Shown piece after piece: positions 25,857 to 37,673 of a DNA stretch of 64,000 bases; positions within the stretch are counted from its first letter, which is position 1; each line of letters starts with the position of its first letter. The position numbers and the translations under genes are program-made. Under the pieces are notes generated by a model. That model was not told the DNA's origin and ran no database searches. It saw nothing but the letters and a program-made list of their open reading frames with translations. This DNA comes from Nautilus pompilius (lineage: Eukaryota > Mollusca > Cephalopoda > Nautilida > Nautilidae). Location of the stretch: the NCBI GenBank assembly GCA_018389105.1, contig JACATO010001684.1, forward strand, positions 62,001 through 126,000, written 5' to 3'.

Positions 25857-25858
25857 TA

Positions 25859-26364
25859 ATGTGATCGAACTGTAAGTAGAACAGAGAATCAAGTTTATTA
25901 AACAGCACTTCAAGCATGAAGACACCGAATGTTCTCATTTCTCTAACTAAAGGTTTGGCTAGACTTCCTTTAAAGCATGCAGTCAGACTTCATCTGACCT
26001 GTTGAAGATGTTGGGAAGTTAAAGGGCATTTTATTAGAATGATTAGAAAATTGAGATGGTTTAGAAAAATTAATTACCAAGAGATTTAATTGATAAAGTT
26101 ACAATTTTAAATACCTGTGAAACAGGTAGAAAATTATCAATCTTTTTGTTGTTATTTTGCTTTCTCGGGCTACGAGCAGTCATGCTTTTAAATGTTATAA
26201 GCTTCATAGTAGGCTCGACATGGTAAGTGGTTTTTCAGGATCAGACTACCTTGTATAATTGCTAGATGTACCATTATTAATTTGTCTTTAAAATTCTGGA
26301 TAGAGTAGAAAGAAGTGAGGCTTGCATAAAACGAAAAATTTGGCGCGTCTTTATGAATAACTAA
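25859..26364. other. Spacer, nothing recognised
   Basis: AT-rich, with no motif or frame of interest. Confidence 0.6.
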
Positions 26365-26580
26365 AGTAGTGGAGACCGAGGTTAGTTACAATGGAAAGTT
26401 TTCACAGCACCAGTGATTCTTAATTAAACGTATAGATGAGGCTATAATCGACGTCATGTGTTTTGACCTCCGATTGAAGGAATAAAGCATATGACGTTGA
26501 TTATAACCTCATCTATACGTTTAATTAAAAATCACTGCTGCTGGGACAACTTTCCCTTGTAACTAGCCCCGGTCTTCCCT
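26365..26580. repeat. Long imperfect palindrome (fold-back element)
   Basis: The left arm (about 26365-26472) and the reverse complement of the right arm (about 26474-26580) match along almost their whole length, including the shared word TTAATTAAACGTATAGATGA. There is essentially no loop: the arms meet near 26473. A transcript would fold into a hairpin of about 100 bp. It resembles a MITE or fold-back element. It is longer than a usual animal pre-miRNA and has several mismatches and small bulges. Confidence 0.9.
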
Positions 26581-29500
26581 AATAAATACTCAGCAGAGTG
26601 CTATAATATGAGAATTCTATTCTATTGAATAATATTAAAAATGTACTTAAACACAAAATATTACTGAGCAAATATAATGCCCTAACTTACAGATATAGCA
26701 ATTGATCATTAATGTCAAATATCTATCTTTTCTTTCTATCTGGTTGCTAATTAAACGGCAGTGGACACGTTGGTCACTCGAAGCTTGTGACAGATGGACA
26801 CAAGAGAACAGGGGGCACGATTATAGCATATTATTGACGAGAAGACAGCATGGAGAATATTTTTGTCATTCTTGCCAGTGACAGAGTTAATTAGCGACCA
26901 GATGTATTAGGGAAACTCCTAACTGCAATCCTATTATGCTGATAAATTTGAACTGCCATGCTTTTTAACTTTTATTAAGCATGCCTGTCATGTCTTCTCT
27001 AATTAGGGAAGGAGTTGGGTTGGGCGATAGGTGAGGTTTGAGAGACAGAAAGAGAGAGGGGGTGGGTAAGGGCCTAATAGAATAAGTCGCAGCTAACCAC
27101 AAAAATTGAATATTTTCCGAAGCAATATTGAAGGTTCTGGAGCGAAGACCACTAAACAGGGTCGGACTATCCTCACGTTCTTAAAATATACAGTCGCCAT
27201 CTGCTGAAAGATGATTTTATTTTCAGTTTAAATCCATACATTAAATCATTTTCTCTTCTTTTTTTTTCCTTCTGTTTTTAATTTCATCCACAAGACTGTA
27301 AAATAAGGAAGAAAAAAAAAACAAATTAAAAGACTACCAATAAATAAATTTGGTTATCATCTATAATGCAATGATTTCCCGAACCTTTCTTTCTTGTGAT
27401 ACCTTTAAAAAGCTGGTCTGGGCAATTTTAACGTTAGCCACTATTGGGTTCGATACTGAAATTGCTCACTATAAATTCTCAAAATTATATACAAATAAAT
27501 AGTTATTTAGATTAAGAAAGTGAGAGAAACCAACGTTAAGGTCTTTAAAGTGAGAACAGACAAATGCAGTGACGTTACAACTCAGACAGGACGTCATCTT
27601 GCACAAGTATGACGCACAAGTTGCTTTTGGTTTTTCAAGGTGGAGAGCTACAGCATTTGCCAATACATGTGTAAAATGTATCAAAAGTTTAAAGTGATTT
27701 ATGTTTTTATGTTACAGGTAATTTATTCTAATTGTTTTCAGTTTGAGAGTAAATTAGTAATCCTCATTAATATGCTTCAGTATTATCTTTAATATTTAAC
27801 TTCCATTACCACCAGATATGCAATGTATGACATATAAGGGTTGTAGAGATCAATATTCTCTGTTAATTCCGACGAAAGAGCCAATTCATCAGTGTAAACT
27901 AACATGCTTAATATTTTCATAAAGTTCTATAATTATGATTTTATTTTCATATTTTTATACATTTAAATTTCCAAAGATACAAAATAATGTTTTTAATGTT
28001 TCAAAAACAGTGAATATTACTCTTGGTTCATTTAAAATACTTTTGCATGATATTTTTACATTCAATGCTATTAGGTTTGGAATAAAATATTAAATATAAT
28101 AAATGAAGCTTAAGTATCCATGTCAAAGGTAATACTTACATCTGCCAACAAACAGTATTAATTTTGCACTCATTTATTCTTTGGTGAGAAGATATTTATT
28201 TTAATGATAATTATCCTTTATATAAATAAATATTTTATATTTTATTCACCAATATTTTTTTCTATTAGATGCACACCTGGAAAACATTTATATTTTCACA
28301 CTCTGTGCTCCGTATGCCTGTATTTAACAGTAAAATCTATTACTATTAGATGTCACCACTACTTTAAAAGCTTAGACAATAAAATCTCGTGCTTTCCTCA
28401 GTTTGAAACCATTTCAAAGTATTCTGATATCCCTTCTTATATTTCACCACAAGTTCTGATACTTTTAACTTTTACTATACGGCCTGATATTCCACATCTT
28501 TTGTGACTTATAATAGCACTACATAATACATAATACACCTGCAGAAAGGAGAAAATTTTTTAATTCGTACTCCTTCAATACGTATCTGAACTTTGTACGG
28601 TTTAATGCAATGCTTATGTATTTAGAAATAATATCCAGTTTACTTTTCTTATTTGCTTATTTGACAAAAAATGTTTTGGTAAAACGGTTTGCGAGAAAGA
28701 ATAGATTTGAAGTGTCGACATATTGTCTGATGATGATGACATCTTCTAAACGTCAGAGCGAAATGTATAATGACTCTAGTGAATAAACATTAAGAAAGAA
28801 AAGTGCTTTTCCCCTGGTAATTATGGCTCAAATTTGCAATTGATTTAAAAATGTTTGAGAGTTTTTTTTTTCCCTCGGAATCAGATTCAGTTATTACAAA
28901 TCTGATTTAATCTGACAGTTCTTGTGGCTAGGTGAGTCATGTGCGTTCTAACTTTGTACCTGACCTGCGGTATACGGTGAAACGAAGAATTCTTTTTTTT
29001 TTTCAATTTACCTTTTCTTTTCCTCATACTTACAGTTTATAATAATAATTATTATATTTTTATGTTGTATCATCACCTCTTTTATGTTATTCTCTTTAAA
29101 TTTGGTACTGTTTACCGTTTAAGTTCAAATCTTTGTCATCAATCGAGCCGCTTCATTTAGAATAGCTCTGATTTTCAGACGTAAATATTTGCACTTAGTT
29201 CGTTGTTCGTTATTTTATTTACTTTTTCTGAACAAATTTTGAATTTCATATTCACTGCAACCTAACGGTACCATCATTACTGTTAGTTATTTACTCCAGC
29301 AGCAAGGATTATTGCATCTTCGTCATATTCGTGAGCAAATTAAGCGAAAGGTAACTGCATATGTTAGAATGTAAAGGTGCATTTATTTAAACCTTTTAAG
29401 ATGCATGAGCCCTCGGAACGACACATCCTTGATTTAATGACTACCTGTGGAGATGAAACTATGTTTGTGAAATACATAGCACTTGTGTGGTTGCTTAAAC

Positions 29501-29895
29501 GGTCACGAGGTATTCTATAAAACTAGAAAAGTTGCTGTGTACTTACAGGGATCGTAAAAAAAAATAAAGTTGTAAGCAATCAGGTTCGAGTGGAAACTCC
29601 TTTATATCTATAAAAAAACAAGATATAACACTATTATACGCTTTTTTTCATATCTGAAAATTACAAACATTTTATTCTATGCTTAATTAAAATATTGTAT
29701 TATTTCGACATTTTGTGACCAAGGCCTATAAGAACTAAATCTTTGAGGTGCACCGTAAAAATGGTTATTAAACTTAAAATGTAGCTACGCCTAAATGAAG
29801 AAATAATACTAAATAACATAACTTATTTGCTCTTTATAGATACAAGAATGTTTCAGAAAATAAAAGCTATATTTATATCAGTGTTTTCTATGTGC
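26581..29895. other. AT-rich DNA without recognised genes
   Basis: Long A/T runs dominate. A short GATGATGATGACATC...AAACG motif near 28730-28760 recalls the 3' tails of some retroelements but is too short to classify. The frame at 28204-28506 shows no domain. Confidence 0.55.
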
Positions 29896-29899
29896 GACA

Positions 29900-30660
29900 G
29901 GGCGGTAAACACCATGCCACCTAGCAGGAATGGCGTACGAATACTTCAATGCGCCCTCTAGTTGACTCGTTGAGTACTTGTGGCGCTAGTGAGCAAATAA
30001 ACAACATGGTCGCGCAGTTGTCAGTGCGCACCAGAGAAGAGCAGCAATCCGTATTTCGTTTTTTTGTAGGCTGAGAGTGTTTCGCTGATTGCACTCTACT
30101 GAAGAAAGTTGACGCAATATGGAGCGAACCGTATGGTGCAAAGGAAAGTAAGCGTACGAGTTAGTTTAAAAATGACCGAACATCAGTAGTGAATGAAGAC
30201 TGACCAAGACGCGCTAGCAGTGCCACCACTTATGAAAACATTGGCAAGATGGGCACAGCTTTCCATGAGTATTGATGGACTTGTTAATTTATTTGGGATA
30301 ACGTGCAAGCAATATTCATACGATTATCCATAAATACCAGAACTTTCGGAAAGTGTGGTCTTTGAGTCCAAAAGCAACTTACAGACATGTATAAACAGAA
30401 TCGTGTGGAAATACCAAATTTTTCCAATGTTACTTGGACGAAAATGATGAGTTTATTTCTCGTATTTTCACCTGCGATGAAACATGAGTGCATCATTTCG
30501 AACCGGAAAGCAAAAGTCAAAGCAAGCAATAGAAATATCCAGCATTCCCAACGCCCGGAAACCTTTGCTAGTGATCACGAAGTTCAATAGATGATTCAAC
30601 TGTAGCATACAGAGTAACCGAAAGGTTCTATTAAGATGGTGTCAAGAAACTTGTGAGTCA
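29900..30660 (+). mobile_element. Dead mariner-family DNA transposon, partial transposase
   Basis: Piecewise translation gives the mariner transposase in order. An N-terminal stretch MVAQLSVRTREEQQSV begins near 30006. The region LTDMYKQNRVEI (about 30377-30412) corresponds to the LTEEHKQNR-type block. At 30473 the sequence reads CDET, stop, VHHFEPESK, the mariner motif that contains the first catalytic Asp (DETWxxHFxPESK). The tryptophan codon has become TGA, and other stops and shifts are present. The C-terminal catalytic segment (the SPDLAP region) was not found, so the element is truncated as well as mutated. Terminal inverted repeats were not identified and both boundaries are approximate. 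No function is expected today. Confidence 0.85.
29951..29964 (-). promoter_or_regulatory. CTCF-like motif within the mariner 5' region
   Basis: The minus strand reads CAACTAGAGGGCGC, matching 13 of 14 positions of CCASYAGRKGGCRC (second base A instead of C). It lies in the untranslated leader of the mariner relic, so it may be transposon-derived sequence that resembles the motif by chance. Binding is untested. Confidence 0.3.
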
Positions 30661-32277
30661 TTATACTATATGTATTGCAAAGAAATGAGACTACATAAGG
30701 AAGTGATGGAGTTCAATGAATTATACCTGGTCACCTGTTTTATGTATGATTGCTTTTTACTTCCATTGTGTTGTGTGTGTGTGTGTGTGTGAGTGAGTGA
30801 GTGAGAGGTTTGAAGTTTTAAGTTTCCCTTTATAAAGTGCGCAGTTTTATTAAATACAGAATAGTGAAAATTGCTTTCAGAAATTGTATTTTCTAAGTAG
30901 AACATAAACCAACAGAAAAAAATTACAAAACATTTCAATAGATAAGTTTCAAAATAAATGCCTTTTTTTTAGCTTTATTGGAAATCTTCGCTTATCGGTG
31001 TCTTTAAATTCTAAAATATTGTAAAATTTTGTATTTTACGTTTTTAGAGATACAATAGAAACCAATAAAAAGACGCTAGTTTACAAATGTGGAAAATGAA
31101 ATAGTACACGGAATAATTTAGACTATAAAGATCAGGTGGGTTACTCCGAGTTGTTAAAACTTGGTTTATTTTCATACTATTTGAATTACTGGCGTCATAA
31201 TTAATTTATTTTATGGCATCAATTCTCCTAGAAATATCAAAGCTAATAATTTTTTTTTTTACGTTTCACTGATCAATTTGACAATTTACCTCACGAAATG
31301 TTCGTATTATGTGAAAAATGCTTTACTGGTCACAAGGCGCATAGTGTGGAACTCATTATATGTGTAAGCGTGAGAAAATTTTGATATGACGTAGCTTCCA
31401 TTGTAAAACGTAATTGATATTTTATCATAATGGATGTATAAGTATTCGTGCATTAACTTTAAAAAGAAGAAAAGGCTATGACCAGCGGTTTTTATCTCTT
31501 GCAAAGAGTTCCGTGTACAGCACGAGTTTGTTTTTTTTTGCCTCGTGGTTATGAATGATTCATGCAATAATACTGAAATTTTAACAATTTAAATTAGACA
31601 AGCCTTCCGCTAATTGCTTCTGATACTGCTAGTTAACACCTAATGGATAAGGCGACGTCTTCAATCATACATTAGTGGACGTCGTTACGGCTTTCTGCAA
31701 GCTAATATGTTTTATTAGAAAACTATTTTTGATTAAATTTAAAAGAGAGAGAAAATAGTTTTAATCTCCCTCTAATGAGGAAAACTGAACGGCAGAAAAC
31801 TGTACTCGAAAAAATTGAGTTTTCACTTTAGATTTGTGCTTCCGAGCTGCGTATCCGCGATATTACGTGGGAGATCGATAAGCTTGCATAAGAGCCATGG
31901 TAATGTTTTCAGATAAAATCCGGATTATTTCTAATGGCGTGAAGGTCCGGGGGATAACCGGAAATCGAACCAAGATCAAAACCGTCGGTACCAGCTCGGT
32001 TCGGCCTACTTCTCTAACGTAGTTTCTCCTCGGCATTTCCTCCACCAGCTGGCCGAGAAGGGTTTTCTCGGTCTCTTTAGTTTACTCCCACATCTGAAAG
32101 TTCGAAAAGTTCCGATACTGCCTGGGTAGTTCTCTTGACTATCTTTTACCCTGACCACCGCTCAAGAGCAACCATTTGTGTCCAGTTAATTCGCCTGCTC
32201 CCCGAGGCTGACACCCCATGCTTCCCACTCTTCTATTTCACTGCTGTGAGATGTCTTCAACTTTGAAGCAACCAGGA
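30661..32277. other. AT-rich DNA with a short GT tract
   Basis: A (GT)n-(GAGT)n tract lies at about 30770-30805. A patch at 31865-32065 is less AT-rich; its minus strand contains GGTTCGATTTCCGG, which resembles a pol III B box, but no convincing tRNA fold follows. Nothing else was recognised. Confidence 0.5.
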
Positions 32278-32310
32278 CAGGGGTCCGCAAAGTAGGCAAC
32301 CATTTATGCC
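32276..32310. mobile_element. Possible solitary hAT terminus
   Basis: CAGGGGTCCGCAAAGT resembles the start of many hAT-superfamily inverted repeats (CAGGGGTCnnCAAACT). I did not find the matching opposite end or an 8-bp duplication nearby, so this is a weak, partial call. Confidence 0.25.
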
Positions 32311-34797
32311 TTCAGCTTTTACGAGTCTCCCGAATTTTCAATGCAGATGTAAACTGTACACTATATTTCATCGAATAACGACATTGGGATAGAATGATAC
32401 TATCAGTAAATATGTTTTGGTATTTCAAAATAAATTAGATTTTTGAAAAGGGACCAAACTAATGGAAAAGTTTCAATATCCTCATTTGGGATATTAAAAA
32501 CTATGAACTTGCGACGTATGTTTATTAACTAGCGAAATAATCTCATTACAAACAAGCAAAAAGATCTTCTCTGAAAGACTAGCGTGGAAAACCCCCTTAC
32601 ACACATCAGCCTAATATCATTACTAGATCAGCGCAAACTAGGACGTCCACGAGATAAGATCTGGTGTCTCGTAACTCAATGAAGATCAGGAATTCATCTT
32701 TACATCGTATTTACTTGTAATCGCGTGGTCTTTATATATCTGTGCCGCATTCAACAAAAAAAATTTGTTCCAACCTTACATGATGTTATTTCATAACTTT
32801 CTGTCGATTAATAATCTAATGATTTCTTTTTTATGTAATATTTTCGTAAATAATCAAAATTTGTTTCTAATTAAACCGGTAAAAATTGTTTAATTCAGTT
32901 AAGATTCTTTTCAGTGAATGCGTGTAGTATTAATTTTTCGTTGTTTCAGGTTTTACGACTCTAGCTGTTTTTCCTTTGTCAACATTTTTTTGTAATTATT
33001 ATAATTATTCTTTGTTGATGCAGCTCGAATTAATGCTCTTTTTGTGACTGTTATAATCAATCGCCTTTGGTTGTATTCTTTACTTACTTTTCATCATGTT
33101 CTTTGTTTCCTTCACACGTATGTTTATTTAATCACATTATTTACGATACCTAAGATTAATTTTTAAAAAATATGAAAGATATCACGCAGGTCAAGGGTTA
33201 AAACAAAGTTGGCTAATTGTTATTTTAACATAAATCGAACAAGCCAAACAAATTAAAAAAAAAAACATTTATATTTATAAAATGCGCACATACAGCATAG
33301 AAGTGTTTTACCACTTTCTTAACATGTAATAAACCAAAATTTCAAGAATCTTTCCGTTAACGCAGATTTTCATGACCCTTGTTTTATCCATTTAATAATA
33401 AAATATTAAAAGCGTAAAATATTCAACAGGTTTTTATAGAGAATAATAAAATGGCTTCTTAAAAATCTGTTTAATTAAATGCGCTTATTCTAATAATTAG
33501 TACTAGTCAGAACGAATGTAGTATTTTAAATTGTAACCACTTCGTCGATACTTCGCTTACCTTAGTGTATATATGCGTTTTCGAGATAAAGCATTTTAAT
33601 TGGGCAAATTATTCCGTTCTGGACGAAATACAATTATTCTGGCCCAAACCTGTCAGTGACTCAACATTTAAATCGAATTAAAGACAACATATTTAAATGA
33701 TTCTCTCCAACAGCATTTTAATAATCTTTTCTCATGAACCAGGTCCTTAGGTCCTTCTCACCCTTCCCCCACGCCGGTCTCGCTAAAATCCGTATGAGGC
33801 GGTCCGTGCCCAAGGGTCCATAATAGTGCCGGAAACATTGGACAGTGGTTGGCGGAAACCCTTTTAAAAACTCTTTAGGAAAAGGTTTGTCGTTCGCTCC
33901 TCGGCTGCTACAATGCGGTGAACGCTCGGGGAAGATTTGCATCACATCAACTTCCATTGTCATGGGCGTGTGAAATTAATTTTGTATCTTATTTCCTTTA
34001 GCCAGTCCATTACGTCAGAACAAGCTATACAGCAGAAGAGAACCTGTCATTCATTAATATTCCAGTTTTGTTGCAGCATCTTACGTGAACACTTTCTAGG
34101 AGAGGCGGGTTCTTTGTCCTTTTAATTCCGTAAAAAGACCCAGGGTTCATCCCGCCTGCTTTACGCCCTTCCAACACTCGGTGATTCAGCTCTTTATCTC
34201 TCTCCAACAGAGTTTATACAGAATAATGCAAACAGTTGCTTTCGTAGTAGAGAAAATGTGTTCTTAAACGTCTTTGGTTCATACTGGGTTTATCTGATCT
34301 GTAATACTACCTTCATGCCAGTGAGTGTAGTGATTGTCTTTGCATACCACTGACAGAGTAAAAAGAGACCAAACATTCCTTACCTTAAAATTTTAGTGTT
34401 TCTCACAGATAAAGATCAACAGCGACTACATTTATATTTCGGTAATACCAGATAGGCTACGAACCCTGACACCTTACCACTGACCACCGATCGTCCCTAC
34501 CGTGTTTCCAAATCGCATTACTGTAAATCGATATACGTTGAATACATTGTAATAACAGTTGCTTTCACTAAATTAAATTTCATCTTTACCTGATTTTTAA
34601 CGACTCTTTAAGAGAAAAAAAAAACCATGCATTTAACTTTTGAGATTTATCGACAAATAAACATCAGGTAAAAATGAAACATTTAGAACTTAAAATAAGC
34701 CTAAGATCTGAATGGGATAATATAATATAAAGCGGTTTACAGCAGATTATTAAGGAACTCAAAAAGTCTACTTCCGATTTATTTGGGGTGTTTCAGG
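32311..34797. other. AT-rich DNA without recognised genes
   Basis: A minus-strand frame at 33718-33963 sits in a locally GC-richer patch but has no recognised domain. The remainder is A/T-rich. Confidence 0.5.
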
Positions 34798-35270
34798 GAC
34801 TCCCGGACAGATGGCCGACGGACATTTGGCCGACAAACATTTCACCGAACGGATATCTAAGAAGAAATACCAGATATTAAACACAAAACTGAAGTCTATC
34901 ATTGAGAAATATAAGGAGTATCCTAGAGTTGATTTCTTGAGAGCAATTGCCCAAATCTTTAAATATCTAAGGACATTAAATTTTATAGTGCATTTTTTAA
35001 AAAACCAATTACTTTATAATTAATGTCTTTTATACTATAGTACATGTGCAATAAAGGTTTTTTATCGTACAATGATGTTATCCTTTTATTGTTTTTATAG
35101 TTTGTTTTATAAAGAAGTTACAAAGAAGAAATAAAAATAACAAAGAAAATTCAAAGACCGTATGTCCATTCTGCCAGATATCCGATATTCGGTCAGATAT
35201 CCGTTCGGCCAAATGTTCGTCGGTGAAATGTCTGTCGGCCAAATGTCTGTCGGTCATCTGTCCGGCCACG
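34798..35270. mobile_element. MITE-like element with inverted ends made of tandem GCCGACxxACATTT modules
   Basis: The left end contains GGACAGATGGCCGACGGACA and the reverse complement of the right end contains GGACAGATGACCGACAGACA, each preceded by seven poorly conserved bases. Inside each end, 14-bp modules of the CCGACRRACATTTGG/CA type repeat in tandem and finish in GAACGGATATCT on both sides. The AT-rich centre has no transposase. The octamer GTTTCAGG is present immediately outside both ends (34790-34797 and 35271-35278), as expected for an 8-bp target-site duplication of a hAT-like element. The right flank is a transposase remnant of another family, so this may be a nested insertion. Superfamily assignment rests on the 8-bp repeat only. 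Confidence 0.65.
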
Positions 35271-35278
35271 GTTTCAGG

Positions 35279-35482
35279 TGACTGCAGGTGATTGGTCAGC
35301 CCCCTAACCTTCCCCGCTCTCCTGACATAACCCCACTAGAATTCTTCGTGGAGTTTCAGCAGAGGATTATTGATGCTGTTGTTACTGTCGACGCAAGCAT
35401 GCTCCAGCGGACGTGGTGTGAGCTTGAATATCGTCTTGATGTCCTCTCGGTAACAAAGGCTGCTCGTGTCGAAGTGGAATAA
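35279..35482 (+). pseudogene. C-terminal fragment of a mariner/Tc1-like (DDE) transposase
   Basis: The frame starting near 35288 reads PRSPDITPLEFF (about 35312-35347), equal to the PRSPDLTPLDFF block that contains the last catalytic acid in one branch of Tc1/mariner-like transposases. The end reads MLQRTWCELEYRLDV, the conserved C-terminal end of the same family (MLxRxWxELxYRLDVCRVTxGAHIE), and stops with TAA at 35480. The normal spacer between the two blocks (WGYVKxxVY...) is missing, so there is an internal deletion. Everything upstream of the final block is absent or displaced by the adjoining MITE. Inactive. Confidence 0.8.
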
Positions 35483-35817
35483 TGAAAATGAGTGAACATA
35501 AAATTTTGGCGATGTTCTTTTCAGTAAAGCAAACCCCATTAAAATATATGTTTTCATTCAGTATTTATAATGGTTCAAAGTTGCAAAGGTTTCGTGTGTA
35601 CACCCAGAACTGGAGAGCATAGCGAACCTTGAGAGTAAAGTAGTGCTTTTCTTCATCACGTATTGTTTTTTATTACAAGCATCCGGACATTTCGAAGGCA
35701 CCTTTCAGTTTAACCAGAGTGGAACCCTTACAGACACCGTTTTTCTGCCAAAAGATTTATCCGCAACTATGTGGCAAGATCGCGTATTAAATATATCGAT
35801 GAACTACCATTTATAGA
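35483..35817. other. Spacer, nothing recognised
   Basis: This may include the 3' untranslated part and terminus of the transposon just upstream. No inverted repeat partner was found. Confidence 0.4.
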
Positions 35818-35890
35818 ACGGTGAGGTAATTCATTGGTTAGAGTATTAGACAGCTGCAGTCGGGGCCCCGAGTTCTCTTTCTGTGGGAGC
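35818..35890 (+). mobile_element. tRNA-derived SINE head
   Basis: GGTGAGGTAATTCATTGG followed by TTAGAGTATTAGAC matches the A-box half of a tRNA-like pol III promoter (A box about 35827-35837). CCCCGAGTTCTCTTTC matches a decayed B box (GAGTTCGATTC type, about 35869-35884) at the expected distance of about 40 bp. It is not an intact tRNA: the acceptor stem does not pair and the B box has lost its CGA. The 250 bp that follow may be the SINE body, whose end I could not place. Confidence 0.55.
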
Positions 35891-37673
35891 AGCCCAGTTT
35901 GGCTTATCTCTCCCTGGCATGCTTCCTTCTCGCTCCTCTTCTCTGGCGAACCACTCGGGTGTTCTCCAGTCACCCAGATTTACTCATGTAGATGAGAAAT
36001 TTTCCTGCCGAAGTCAAAACAATCGTTCCCCATGTAGCGTAAGATTGACAACGCTTCCTAGCTGGCAGCCGTGGTGCTACGCTTCTTCACCATCGCCGTG
36101 TACTTTGCTGACTTCGATGTTCGCCAACACCGCTTGTACCATAGAAACACCGGGTGTTGGTCCAAAAACGTAACAAGGAATTAATTTCCAGCGCCGCCAA
36201 TCTTTCATGTCTCATGTGCTATGGCCTTCACTGGCTAAGGATAAAGCTTTTACTGTAATGTATGCTTTACAGAACAGAAATTCCTTTTTAAGGAATTTTA
36301 TATGACATTTATTATAATTCAGATCTAATGGCGTGTAAATGGAAAGACGATCTTCGAAGAAAATCAAATGCTGCAAGAGTGGGGGGCAGTGCGTCTTTAA
36401 GGCTGTCCAGCCTCATTGGCTGAAGGTTATAAACTTGGCGACCAAGTGTTGGATAAACCGAAGAAGGCGGTGGAAAAGACCTACAGGTGGCAGTGCATCG
36501 TGTTGGTCGTTTTAATGAAGGAAGAAGATGATCCTATCGTAAAGTTGGGACAAAGAGAAAATCCCGGAGTTCTCTTGTCTGCGGCAAATGATTAAAACCT
36601 GGTGGTGAATTTTGGCGAAGCAAATGGTTTCAGCAGATCTATACGTCACACGTCAAACCCGATGTCGTGTTTGGTAAAAAAAAAAAAAAAAAAAATTCAA
36701 GGTTAGTCGTCTTGAGAGAGTTGGCATTGCCTTGGGAGGAAAGAGTTAAAGCTGCTTATGAGTTCTAGTTGGAAAGATGCATAAACTTTGAATGAGAGTG
36801 AGATGAATGTTCGGAAAACCCACTGCCTCCCTGTAAAGATTTGCGGGGAAGACAATCGTCACTTTTCCGAGCAAGCTCTCAATGAGACGTAAGTTCAAGA
36901 CGACGACGACGACGACACGGAAGTAATTGCAAGAAGCGCCACGAAGGGGTCAGTGTGGATTTTGCGGACCATCCCTCCTGAAGGAATCATTATCTCGGCA
37001 ACCAGAAGCAGTGTCTGAGTACGCATTTGCTGCTGTCCCGCCTTAGGTCTCGGGCCGAGACGACCAAGCGAAAGTTAGCTTGACATATGGTCTGTCCACT
37101 GTGAAACTGTCGGTCTTTTCATCGCACGATGAAGCTGGCCACAGCGAAAGACTGACCCCTTTAGAAAGTTTCTGATTGCAAGCGGTAGACAAACGGGAAA
37201 GCCTGGAAAAACTCCACCAAAAGCGAGCCGGTACATTGGGGTAAGAGAAGTCAGGCCCTTGTGTAGACACCACATACATCCGGTACCCTAATGGCAAATA
37301 AATAACAGCCATTACCAATAAAAACAAGATATCTACACGCTCTGATAACCCGCCACCCAACTGCTTTTTTTGTTTATTTTCTACTTCAGGCAGATTAATT
37401 TCACAGCAACAAAGTGAAAGTAAAAGGTTTTAAGTTGCTGCTATAAGCGTCACCATCGACCAACCAATCACCAATATTAATCCTTGCTGTGAGACATGGA
37501 AACCGGTGGGCTGCAGGCATTTTAACCTCTTTTTTTGTTTGTTACCAGTCTCCAAAAAGATTTGCTGCAACTTATAAGTATCAGCGACTTTGTTCTTATA
37601 AGATCATCCTTTTTGTATCGAGCTGAAAATATCCGAAACAATACTTCCCCTACCGTCCTGATTATTAGCCGAT
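35891..37673. other. Mixed DNA with a poly-A run and a short GAC repeat
   Basis: An A run of about 20 bases lies near 36677-36696, and a (GAC)n tract of about six copies near 36898-36917. The sequence before the A run (about 36330-36676) is moderately GC-rich and could be a retroposed fragment, but no frame or polyadenylation signal supports it. Minus-strand frames at 37043-37360 have no recognised domain. Confidence 0.45.

Noticed and set aside
28700..28800. 3' tail of a Penelope-like or other retroelement (GATGATGATGACATC...AAACG)
   Set aside because: Too short and without upstream coding remains; chance cannot be excluded.
31865..32065. Minus-strand tRNA or SINE based on GGTTCGATTTCC
   Set aside because: The B-box-like word is present, but no A box at a convincing distance and no cloverleaf could be drawn.
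36330..36700. Processed pseudogene ending in poly-A
   Set aside because: An A run is present, but there is no polyadenylation signal, no recognisable coding remnant and no target-site duplication.
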